The notes under the pieces were generated by a model. It was not told where the DNA came from and did no database searches. It worked only from the letters and a program-made list of their open reading frames with translations. DNA of 64,000 nt from Astragalus membranaceus (lineage: Eukaryota; Streptophyta; Magnoliopsida; Fabales; Fabaceae), in assembly GCA_039519185.1 (NCBI GenBank), contig JAZGSX010000010.1:1612001-1676000 (forward strand). Reading direction: 5' to 3'. Below are positions 55,191 to 64,000 of the stretch, piece by piece. Within the stretch, counting starts at the first letter, position 1, and every line of letters starts with the position of its first letter. Both the position numbers and the translations under genes were made by a program.

Positions 55191-55855
55191 GTCCAAAAAT
55201 GTAATTGTTCTGTACCTAGCAGTATTTTGGTAGGCTGCTGTTGGTAGGTCTCTTGCTGTCCCGGTAGGAGGTCAGTGATCGCCCGGGGGGGGTACCTGCA
55301 AAGCCACTCCGACGCTCAAGTCAGTATAGAGAGTATATGAGTGAAGGTACTAGGGATTAGAGATTGAACCTTTTTGAGGGCAAAGTTTGCCTGTATTTAT
55401 AGGAAATCGTGCCCGCTCGTGGATCGTCGGATTGGTAGAGTCGATCTAGACCGTCCAAGCAAGTTGGGCTCGTGTGTTGTGGATATGGGCTGATTTGGTT
55501 GGGCTGATCCATATCAATTGCTAAATGCACCCCCTGGTTTTGCTAATGGACCTCTTGGTCCAGTCCAGAACAGTTTCCTCCCAAGCCGAGATTATTCCGG
55601 AGGATGGTCTTGGCTTGAAGGATTTTCGCTGGTCTACCGGAGGTGTGAAGTTGTGTGGGACACTGCCTTTGTCACGACCGTGTTTTATCATTCTCACTCT
55701 CTAGAGTAAAAAAGAGAAAATTTTTTTCTTTGTCGTAATGCGTTACTCCGTCTGTCTTGTCGGGTCGTATAAGATCACTTCGTTGCGACCGCGACTCACA
55801 CCTCCTTTGGGGTAATCCTTGTGCTAGGCACCAGGCTAGGGTGGCGTATTCTGAT
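55190..55855 (-). repeat. Probable LTR fragment of another Ty3/Gypsy lineage (Tat/Ogre-like)
   Basis: The sequence GTACCTGCAAAGCCACTCCG, preceded by a run of G, and the surrounding layout resemble the promoter zone of Tat/Ogre LTRs of legumes as I remember them. On the minus strand a good TATA box CCTATAAATA lies at 55403-55394, upstream of the C-rich tract. There are no clear LTR ends or target duplication. No gene. Confidence 0.4.
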
Positions 55856-57179
55856 GTTGGTGCCCTCCTGGGCGCCTTGTGTCATGGTGTTGGGATGTCC
55901 TGACGTTGGCGCCCTCCTGGGCGCCTTGCGTCATTGTGTTGAGACATCCTGATGTTGGCGCCCTCGTGGGTGCCTTTGCTAGCCACTCATTTGTTCCTGA
56001 GGGTAGGCGCCCTCCCGGGTGCCTCTAGTGTTGTTCCCCGCGTGCGTGTTGCGGATGGTGCCCTCGTGGGCGCCTTGTCATGTTGTCTTGGCTGCCGCCT
56101 CTTGGAGCAGGATCTGGTGCCCTCATGGGCGCCATGGGGGCCTTGTCATGTTGTCTTGGCTGCTGCCTCTTGGAGCAAGATCTGGCGCCCTCATGGGCAC
56201 CATGGGTGCCTTATTGCGTCTGGAGCAGGATCCGGAGCCCTCATGGGCGCCATGGGCGCCTTGTTGCGTTGATCTGGCTGTCGCCTCTTGGAGCAGGATC
56301 TGGCGCCCTCATGGGCGCCATGGGTGCCATGTTGCGTTTGGAGCATAATCTGGCGCTCTCATGGGTGCGATGGGCGCCTTGTTGCGGTGATCTGGCTGCC
56401 GCCTCTTGGAGCAGGATCTAGCGCCCTCATGGGCGACATGGGCGCCTTGTGCCAAGACTCCTGATGTTGGCGCCCTCCTGTGAAACATCTTTTGGCGCTC
56501 TCTAGGGCACCTTGGTGCCTTCTGTGATGTGCTTGGTGCCATCCTGCAGAACATGTTTTGGCGCCCTCTAGGGCACCTTGGTGCCTTCCTGGATGTGCTT
56601 GGGGCCATCCTGCGAAACATGTTTTGGAGCCCTCTAAGGCGCCTTGGTGTTTCCTGGATGTGCTTGGTGCCATCCTGCGAAACATGTTTTGGGGCCCTCT
56701 AGGGTGCCTTGGTGTTGGCCTGGATGCGCTTGGTGCCATCCTGCTGAACATGATTTGGCGCCCTCTAGGGCGTCTTGGTGCCTTCCTGGATGTGCTTGGT
56801 GCCATCCTGCGAAACATGTTTTGGGGCCCTCTAGGGCGCCTTGGTGTTGGCTTGGATGCGCTTGGTGCCATCCTGCAGAACATGTTTTGGCGCCCTCTAG
56901 GGCGCCTTGGTGCCTTCCTGGATGTGCTTGGTGCCATCCTGCGAAACATGTTTTAGCGCCCTCTAGGGCACCTTGGTGCCTTCCTGGATGCGCTTGGTTC
57001 CATCCGGCAGAACATGTTTTGGCGTCCTCTAGGGCGCCTGGGAGCCGCCCTGGATGCGCTTGGTTCCATCCAGCAGAACATAGGGCGCCTTGGTGCCTAT
57101 ACATCGGGTGTCTCCTCGTGGAGCAGACTTTGCGAGACAAGGTTTGGTGCCCTCATGGGTCCCTATACGTCGGGTGTCT
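55856..57179. repeat. GGCGCC-rich minisatellite (49-, about 68- and 66-bp units)
   Basis: Three consecutive unit types. 49-bp units start at 55856 (three copies around GTTGGCGCCCTCCTGGGCGCC). Irregular units of about 68 bp follow (56095-56450, CTTGGAGCAGGATCTGGCGC). Then come about nine 66-bp units (56490-57080, ACATGTTTTGGCGCCCTCTA). Because 66 is a multiple of three, several frames on both strands stay open for up to 196 codons; these are not genes. The sequence is unrelated to the LTR zones except for the GGCGCC core. Confidence 0.88.
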
Positions 57180-57254
57180 TGTAACACCCCTTTTCTACCC
57201 GGTAAACTTTTGACAAAAATCAGAGTTTCAAAAACATTTTTCGCTACACACTAA
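57180..57254 (-). repeat. LTR stub: duplicated first 68 bp of J's LTR
   Basis: TGTAACACCCC and the next 57 bases repeat what follows at 57255, with a few differences, and end ACTAA before the second copy. ACTAA is the short spacer that normally separates the primer site from the LTR in this family. It is a fusion of two LTR ends by deletion or recombination. Confidence 0.75.
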
Positions 57255-57618
57255 TGTAACACCCCTTTTCTACCCGGTTTACTTTTGACAAAAATCAGAG
57301 TTTCAAAAACATTTTTCGCTACACCCACAAGGGATGCCACATTTACACCAATAAAACCTCACACGCCAATAATAAAATTCACCATTAAAAATAGTACGAT
57401 ACATAGCACGTCATAAGTGGGACGAACCCCCAAAACACCTGTTCAGTCTACATGACAGTGACTCTATCACCACGCAGCGGAATAAAATAAAGGTTCAAAT
57501 GAATAATCATAACATCACCATAAAACTTCAGCAATCAAATAATAGGGACAACTAATAAAGACTAGCGTTCATCCCCCCCGAGTGCTACGTATCAGAGCGA
57601 CGACACCGACTCGACTAG

Positions 57619-60143
57619 TGTAACACCCCTTTTCTACCCATTAATTTAATTGGAAAATATCAGAGTTTTCAAAATTTTGTTTCGCACAAGGGATATTACA
57701 TATACTTCAATAAAACCACACTTCCCAATATAATAGCTCAAAACATATTAACCAGGTATTACGTAACATGTCACAAGAGACGAATCTCAAAACCACAGTT
57801 ATCGTCACAATAAACTCAACGTCAATAAAATCACCTAAGCAGCGGAATAATAAAATAAAACAGAATTGTCAATAAGACTTAACAACCAAGAAAAATCAAT
57901 GATAACATTAAGTTCGTCCCCCCCCCCCCTGAGTGCTACGTATCAGAGCGTGACGACTCGACTCGAATTAGTGAAGGTACCTAGTCCTTCACTCGCAATC
58001 ACCTGCACGTTACCACATGGGGTTAACATTCAAACAGAAGGGTGAGTCCAATTCAATTCATATAATAAAACATATGATAAATAATAAGTCAAGTCACAGC
58101 TCTAAATGAATCACATCACAGTCATCGATCACATCACCACAATAACTCATCACTATGTCATGTAGGCATATGAAATGCAACCCACTCGCGGGCATATGCA
58201 TGAGGTACCTTTTCACAAACGTCGCTTAGCCCTTAAGGCCTCATCGTCACTTAGCCACATGGGCCTCAAAAACGTCACTGGGTTTATGCATATGGGCATG
58301 AGACACTATGACATGCACCACTCACAAACACACAAATACACAAATACCCAAATCATAGTCAACTATGTGACCCGTCACTTACCGGTTTGCTCACAAGAAG
58401 CACAGCACCTGTCAAATTCACAATCAACACACAACGTCACTTGGCCCTTTAGACCTTAACATCACTTAGCCTTTCGGGCCTCAAACGTCACTGGGTTTTC
58501 ATCGTCACTTATACATAAATATCATCAGCTCAAACAATAGCCACTGAGGGCAAAAACGTCATTTACTAGCCACCAAGGGCATCATCGTCATATACACGTC
58601 ATTATAAATAATAATAGCCACTAAGGGCAAAACAGTCATTTACACGTCATTATATATAATAATAGGCACTAAGGGCAAAACAGTCATTTACACGTCATTA
58701 TAAATAATAATAGCCACTAAGGGCAAAACAGTCATTTACACCTCATTATAAATAATAATAGCCACTAAGGGCAAAACAGTCATTTACACCTCATTATAAA
58801 TAATAATAGCCACTAAGGGCAAAACAGTCATTTACACGTCATTATAAATAATAATAGCCACTAAGGGCAAAACAGTCATTTACACGTCATTATAATTAAT
58901 AATAGCCACTAAGGGCAAAACAGTCATTTAACTAGGCACTAGGGGCATCATCGTCAAAATCATCATTTTCGACATTACTTCGTTAAAAACCACTGGTCGT
59001 ACGCAAAAGAGAATTTTTAAAGACACCAAACGCGTTTTCAAATATCACAGCAACAACCACAGGGGACAGCCACTTGGGCGCCCAGCAAGCTTCTGAAATT
59101 ATAAGTTTTTATTTTTAAAAATGGAACACACAGATAGCCAACTGAAAATGCTTCACAACGCTTTTTGAATCGTTCAAAACGGATATTCGAGTCAAAAGAT
59201 ATAGCAAAAACAGTTTTCGAAAATATTTTGGAACATCCTGAAAACTGGCGCCATGGGCGCCCAGCGCCCAGGCACCTGGCGCCCAACAAGGCGCAACACA
59301 CACACACGGGCGCTCAGCGCCCTGCGCTGGCACCCAGCGCCTCCGCGCAACACGCAACGCAACACACATGGGCGCTCAGCGCCCAGCGCTGGCACCCAGC
59401 GCCTCAGCGCAACACGCGACGCAACACGCACGGGCGCTCCGCGCCCAGCGCTGGCACCCAGCGCCCACCCACGCACACTGCAACGCGCACAGGCGCCCTT
59501 GGCGCCCAGCACAGGGCGCCTGGCGCCCAGAACACTGCCAGCACCAGATTTTTTTCACAAATTCAGCCCAAACATCATTTTTTTCTCAATTGTCTCTTGA
59601 CTCGATTCCAACACACATCACAACCATCATGGATACACATTGAAATAGTCAAAATTACACACCACCCATTCGAATTCAACAACAAATCCCAAGCACAACA
59701 TGGACCACGCACATAGCAACATCAAGAACATGATTTCATAAACATCATAACAATCATAGTAACATCTAGGCTATCACTACTTAGGATCTATCATAGGAAT
59801 TATTATAGAAATCGATAGGGCTCCCCTTACCTCGAATTAGAAGAATAGGATCTCTAGAGTTGATCACGAACGGAACCACGGCAACCGGATCACGCCTTCT
59901 CTTTTCTCCTTGGTTGTGCGACTTGCTCCTCTCCTCCTCTCCTCTCTACGGCGCACTTCCCCCTTTCTTTCTCTCTATTCTCAATTTCGCAATGCTCACC
60001 AAAGAACCCTAACCCCTAGGCGCCACTTCGCATATGACTTAATTCATGGGCTTGGGCTTCTCACTTAAGCCCAAGTCCATCTAACTTAGCACCTCCACCT
60101 TCTAATACCACCTACACATATTAATATAATTTCTAATAATTAA
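57619..60143 (-). repeat. 3' LTR of element I (inner end missing)
   Basis: In reverse complement it follows F's LTR from its end back to the AT-rich start. It lacks about the first 55 bp of the LTR in element sense: at 60143|60144 it passes directly into RT sequence. Contains a GGCGCC/GCGCTGGCACC zone (59245-59535) and donor-like GAG|GTAAGGGG (minus, near 59831). Confidence 0.9.
58560..58945 (-). repeat. 48-bp tandem array in I's 3' LTR (about 7 units)
   Basis: Unit begins CTAAGGGCAAAACAGTCATT and contains ACACGTCATTATAAATAATA. The 5' LTR array (61620-61930) has about two fewer units, and F's has about four. Confidence 0.9.
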
Positions 60144-60518
60144 CCTCCTGTAGTACCCAGCCAAACCCAAAAAGCTTCTAATCTCTGTTGCGGACTTCGG
60201 AGCCTCCCACTCCAACACTGCTTCTACTTTTGCCGGATCAACCGCAATACCATTACCAGAAATCACGTGCCCAAGGAAACTCACCTCTTTCAGCCAGAAT
60301 TCACACTTTGATAACTTAGCATACAACTTTTTCTCTTTCAGAACTTCTAACACTGTCTTCAGATGCTCAGCATGCTCTTCCTCTAACTTAGAATAAACTA
60401 AAATGTCATCTATGAAGATTACCAAAAACCGATCTAGGTAATTATGGAAAATACGATTCATATATTCCATAAATACACCAGGAGCATCCCAACAACAGCA
60501 GCAGCAGCCCAACAACAA
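60144..60518 (-). pseudogene. Element I reverse-transcriptase fragment
   Basis: About 112 codons of RT palm and thumb: PGVFMEYMNRIFHNYLDRF, FIDDILVYSK, EEEHAEHLK, KLYAKLSKCEFWL, VSFLGHVISGNGIAVDP and RSFLGLAGYYRR. The catalytic FIDD is present, but the N-terminal half of RT and everything after the LAGYYRR block are missing. Upstream the sequence turns abruptly (about 60483) into a CAG/CAACAG-rich tract, and downstream into LTR sequence. The fragment is closest to F. It has no start codon of its own that would make sense. Confidence 0.9.
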
Positions 60519-60570
60519 CAGCAGCCCAATTACAGCAGCAGCAGCCCAACTACAACAGCAGCATCGATCC
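60484..60570. repeat. CAG/CAA-rich tract in I's internal region
   Basis: Runs of CAACAGCAGCAGC separated by CCCAA. It sits between the RT fragment and the leader, and resembles the triplet-rich core of D (28650-29090). Simple sequence; no gene. Confidence 0.7.
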
Positions 60571-60682
60571 TCCCAGCCCTCTCAGTTCACTAGCTACAAA
60601 CAAACAACAATTAGATATAACTGACAACTCACCGTTGTCAGTTGACACTACGACTGGACAACTTGGCCGGACAGAACGAACT

Positions 60683-60694
60683 GCTCTGATACCA
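60683..60694 (-). other. Primer-binding site of element I
   Basis: Minus-strand TGGTATCAGAGC, 4 bases from the 5' LTR end at 60699. Confidence 0.92.
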
Positions 60695-60698
60695 CTAA

Positions 60699-62811
60699 TG
60701 TAACACCCCTTTTCTACCCATTAATTTAATTGGAAAATATCATAGTTTTCAAAATTTTGTTTCGCACAAGGGATATTACACATACTTCAATAAAACCACA
60801 CTTCCCAATATAATAGCTCAAAACATAATAACCAGGTATTACGTAACACGTCACAAGAGACGAATCTCAAAACCACAGTTATCGTCACAATAAACTCAAC
60901 GTCAATAAAATCACCTAAGCAGCGGAATAATAAAATAAAACAGAATTGTCAATAAGACTTAACAACCAAGAAAAATCAATCATAACATTAAGTTCGTCCC
61001 CCCCCCCTGAGTGCTACGTATCAGAGCGTGACGACTCGACTCGAATTAGTGAAGGTACCTAGTCCTTCACTCGCAATCACCTGCACGTTACCACATGGGG
61101 GTAACATTCAAACAGAAGGGTGAGTCCAAATCAATTCATATAATAAAACATATGATAAATAATAAGTCAAGTCACAGCTCTAAATGAATCACATCACAGT
61201 CATCGATCACATCACCACAATAACTCATCGCTATGTCATGTAGGCATATGAAATGCAACCCACTCGCGGGCATATGCATGAGGTACCTTTTCACAAACGT
61301 CGCTTAGCCCTTAAGGCCTCATCGTCACTTAGCCACATGGGCCTCAAAAACGTCACTGGGTTTATGCATATGGGCATAAGACACTATGACATGCACCACT
61401 CACAAACACACAAATACACAAATACCCAAATCATCGTCAACTATGTGACCCGTCACTTACCGGTTTGCTCACAAGAAGCACAACACCTGTCAAATTCACA
61501 ACCAACACACAACATCACTTGGCCCTTTAGACCTTAACATCACTTAGCCTTTCGGGCCTCAAACGTCACTGGGTTTTCATCGTCACTTATACATAAATAT
61601 CATCAGCTCAAACAATAGCCACTGAGGGCAAAAACGTCATTTACTAGCCACCAAGGGCATCATCGTCATATACACGTCATTATAAATAATAATAGCCACT
61701 AAGGGCAAAACAGTCATTTACACGTCATTATATATAATAATAGCCACTAAGGGCAAAACAGTCATTTACACGTCATTATAAATAATAATAGCCACTAAGG
61801 GCAAAACAGTCATTTACACGTCATTATAAATAATAATAGCCACTAAGGGCAAAACAGTCATTTACACGTCATTATAAATAATAATAGCCACTAAGGGCAA
61901 AACAGTCATTTAACTAGCCACTAGGGGCATCATCGTCAAAATCATCATTTTCGACATTACTTCGTTAAAAACCACTGGTCGTACGCAAAAGAGAATTTTT
62001 AAAGACACCAAACGCGTTTTCAAATATCACAGCAACAACCACAGGGGACAGCCACTTGGGCGCCCAGCAAGCTTCTGAAATTATAAGTTTTTATTTTTAA
62101 AAATGGAACACACAGATAACCAACTGAAAATGCTTCACAACGCTTTTTGAATCGTTCAAAACGGATATTCGAGTCAAAAGATATAGCAAAAACAGTTTTC
62201 GAAAATATTTTGGGGGCCCAGCGCCCAGGCACCTGGCGCCCAGCAAGACGCAACACACACACACGGGCGCTCAGCGCCCAGCGCTGGCACCCCGCGCCTC
62301 AGCGCAACACGCAACGCAACACACACGGCCGCTCAGCGCCCAGCGCTGGCACCCAGCGCCCACCCACGCACACTGCAACGCGCACAGGCGCCCTTGGCGC
62401 CCAGCACAGGCGCCCTTGGCGCCCAGCACAGGGCGCCTGGCGCCCAGAACACTGCCAGCACCAGATTTTTTACACAAATTCAGCCCAAACATCATTTTTT
62501 TCTCAATTGTCTCTTGACTCGATTCCAACACACATCACAACCATCATGGATACACATTGAAATAGTCAAAATTACACACCACCCATTCGAATTCAACAAC
62601 AAATCCCAAGCACAACATGGACCACGCACATAGCAACATCAAGAACATGATTTCATAAACTTAGCACCTCCATCTAACTTAAGCCCAAGTCCATCTAACT
62701 TAGCACCTCCACCTTCTAATACCACCTACACATATTAATATAATTTCTAATAATTAAATAAATTCCTAAATACTTAATTAAATAAATTAATTAAGTATTT
62801 AGGGTGTTACA
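60699..62811 (-). repeat. 5' LTR of element I (promoter-side deletion)
   Basis: Ends GGGTGTTACA beside ACTAG. Compared with 57619-60143 it lacks about 300 bp around 62660, including the pyrimidine-rich block (purine-rich in element sense) and the donor-like site, and has a shortened GGCGCC zone (62212-62455). The transcription-start region of the element is probably gone. Confidence 0.9.
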
Positions 62812-63419
62812 ACTAGCGAGGGTAGACATGCCTTCACTAGCAATCACCTGCACGTTACCAGCATAGGGGTAACATTCAAACAGAATGGGTGAGATATCTA
62901 ACAATATAATAGTATATATGATTGGCAATATGCTAGAGTTACGACAACTATATCTACCGCTTCACAACAACATCAAATTGCAATCACCAAGAATCATCAC
63001 CAATGTCATGGGTAAATGAATGAGATGCAACCCACACCAACGAGTATATGCATGTGGTACCAATCATCACCAATAAAATTGCCAATAAGGGCATCACCAC
63101 CTATATCGTCACCAAGTTTTTGAGCATCATCATTATCACCTATAGCCCCAAGGCCGAAGCCTTCATCACCAAGATAATTCATATGAAATGTATGCGACAT
63201 CATGAACAATGCACCAGAGACAATCAACAACAATAGTCATCTAAGTGACACAACAACACCAATATCAACAAATGGTCATAGACCCATCACCTATCACCTT
63301 AGCTAATAAAGTAGGCACATCACCTGTTATATCATCACTAATAACACTAACATCTATAGGACAGTCTAACAACTTGACCGTAACATCAACAACCACCGAC
63401 ACCAAAGACACCAATAGAT

Positions 63420-63612
63420 TTACAACGTCAATGGCAACAACAATTTTACAACACGAAGAACAACGAAAATTTACAACACCAATGACGACACAGTTTACAA
63501 CACCAATGACGACACAATTTACAACACCTGGAACGACAACAATTTTACAACGCCAATGCCAACAACAATTATACGACACCAATGACAACACTAATTTACA
63601 ACACCAATGACA
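63420..63612. repeat. Short tandem repeat in J's LTR (TTTACAACACCAATGACGAC type)
   Basis: Eight or nine imperfect 18-24 bp copies of TTTACAACACCAATGACGAC with variants. It is related to the ACGACAATTTTCC-type repeats of A's LTR (near 140-240). No coding value. Confidence 0.75.
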
Positions 63613-64000
63613 ACGACCACCGGGACAGCCACCCAGTCACCAACAACCACAGACAGGCAGCCAATCATGGCGCCTACGGCGCCCACTGCGCCAAACACCA
63701 CGGGACAGCCACATGAGGCGCCCCAAACCATCAGAAAATGGCGCCCTTGATGGCGGCCAGCAAGCCAAACAACACAGAAACTGGCGCCCAGGAGGGCGCC
63801 CAGCAGGCCAATAATAGAGGACGACGCCCAGGGAGGCGCCCAGAGGCAACACATCAACACGGCAGCCAGGATTCGGCGCCCTTGGCGCCCAGGCACCCGC
63901 AACACGGAAACGCAACACCGAACAATACACCACGGCGCCCATGGTGCCCAGTGCGCCAGCGCCAGAACACAAACGGCAGCACGGCGCCTATGGCGCCCAG

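Larger units (their letters stand above)
57619..62811 (-). mobile_element. Element I: non-autonomous F-family element (5.2 kb)
   Basis: Flanked by ACTAG on both sides. In minus orientation: 5' LTR 60699-62811 (2113 bp), primer site 60683-60694, a 555-bp internal remnant (60144-60698), and a 3' LTR 57619-60143 whose inner end, polypurine tract and most of pol are deleted. The LTR matches F's. The matched target duplication shows it inserted as a whole element, so the losses are later. It cannot transpose now. Confidence 0.9.
57255..64000 (-). mobile_element. Element J: LTR of an A-like family, runs off the window, host of I
   Basis: Begins TGTAACACCCC. Pieces 57255-57618 and 62812-64000 are joined across I by ACTAG (57614-57618, 62812-62816). 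Shares with A the motif order: PBS-complementary TATCAGAGC (57590-57598), hairpin and acceptor-like site (62842-62870), GGTACC/ATGCAT block (63048-63062), mini-hairpins (TGCC...GGCA at about 63080-63094; AAGGC-CGAA-GCCTT at about 63150-63163), and a GGCGCC zone (63668-64000 and beyond). Primer site and internal region are absent from the window. Confidence 0.85.

Noticed and set aside
55518..55709. 63-codon frame in the LTR-like fragment
   Set aside because: Short, isolated, no recognisable domain, and in the opposite direction to the TATA box nearby.
56359..57213. Long frames (up to 196 codons) on both strands in the minisatellite
   Set aside because: Unit length 66 is divisible by three, so any frame open in one unit is open in all. 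Several frames are open at once, which argues against coding.

Overview
The window is plant heterochromatin, almost certainly from a eudicot. The gag-pol style (Gag beginning MAGRND or MARRDD, three CCHC knuckles, a degenerate C-terminal chromodomain) suggests a legume, but I can only infer that. I see no complete host gene. Nearly all 64 kb is nested Ty3/Gypsy chromovirus retrotransposons of the Tekay/Del kind. Their LTRs are very long (about 2-3.2 kb) and have extended inverted ends, TGTAACACCCC...GGGGTGTTACA. All internal regions use an initiator-Met tRNA primer site (TGGTATCAGAGC).

Layout. Element A (minus) runs from beyond the left edge to 35601. Its 5' LTR is split by solo LTR S1 (3843-6528, TSD CACCA) and by element B (7722-34296, TSD AGCAG). 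B is interrupted in its RNase H region by near-intact element C (10374-21159, TSD ATAAG) and in its 5' LTR by non-autonomous element D (24846-32512, TSD GATTT). B's left LTR carries a 318-bp near-perfect palindrome with tRNA-like A and B boxes. A short RNase H relic (35608-35876) separates A from element E (plus, 35877-48919). E's 5' LTR is split by element F (36899-45620, TSD CCTAT), and E is truncated inside its reverse transcriptase. Next comes LTR H (minus, 49123-54646), split by solo LTR S2 (50707-53920, TSD ACAAC). About 1.2 kb of AT-rich and LTR-like remnant follows, then a GGCGCC-rich minisatellite with 66-bp units (55856-57179). Last is the LTR of element J (57255 to beyond the right edge), split by non-autonomous element I (57619-62811, TSD ACTAG).

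Only C has an essentially full gag-pol frame; it stops 33 codons early, inside the chromodomain-like tail. A, B, E, F and I are broken by stops, frameshifts or deletions. D keeps two LTRs of equal length around a non-coding 1.2-kb core, so it must have been mobilised by proteins from elsewhere.

The most interesting signal is in the LTRs. Families that differ greatly in sequence share one layout: a purine-rich block ending in a consensus splice donor (AG|GTAAGGG), a GGCGCC-rich zone, a shared motif (TTTTGACTCGGGTGTCCG), tandem satellites (161 or 48 bp), an array of mini-hairpins whose sequence changes but whose stems remain, a splice-acceptor-like CAG|GT (often behind a covarying hairpin), and a 10-base segment complementary to the primer-binding site. 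This suggests a structured leader intron and a PBS-pairing element within the LTR. Both are testable inferences, not established facts.
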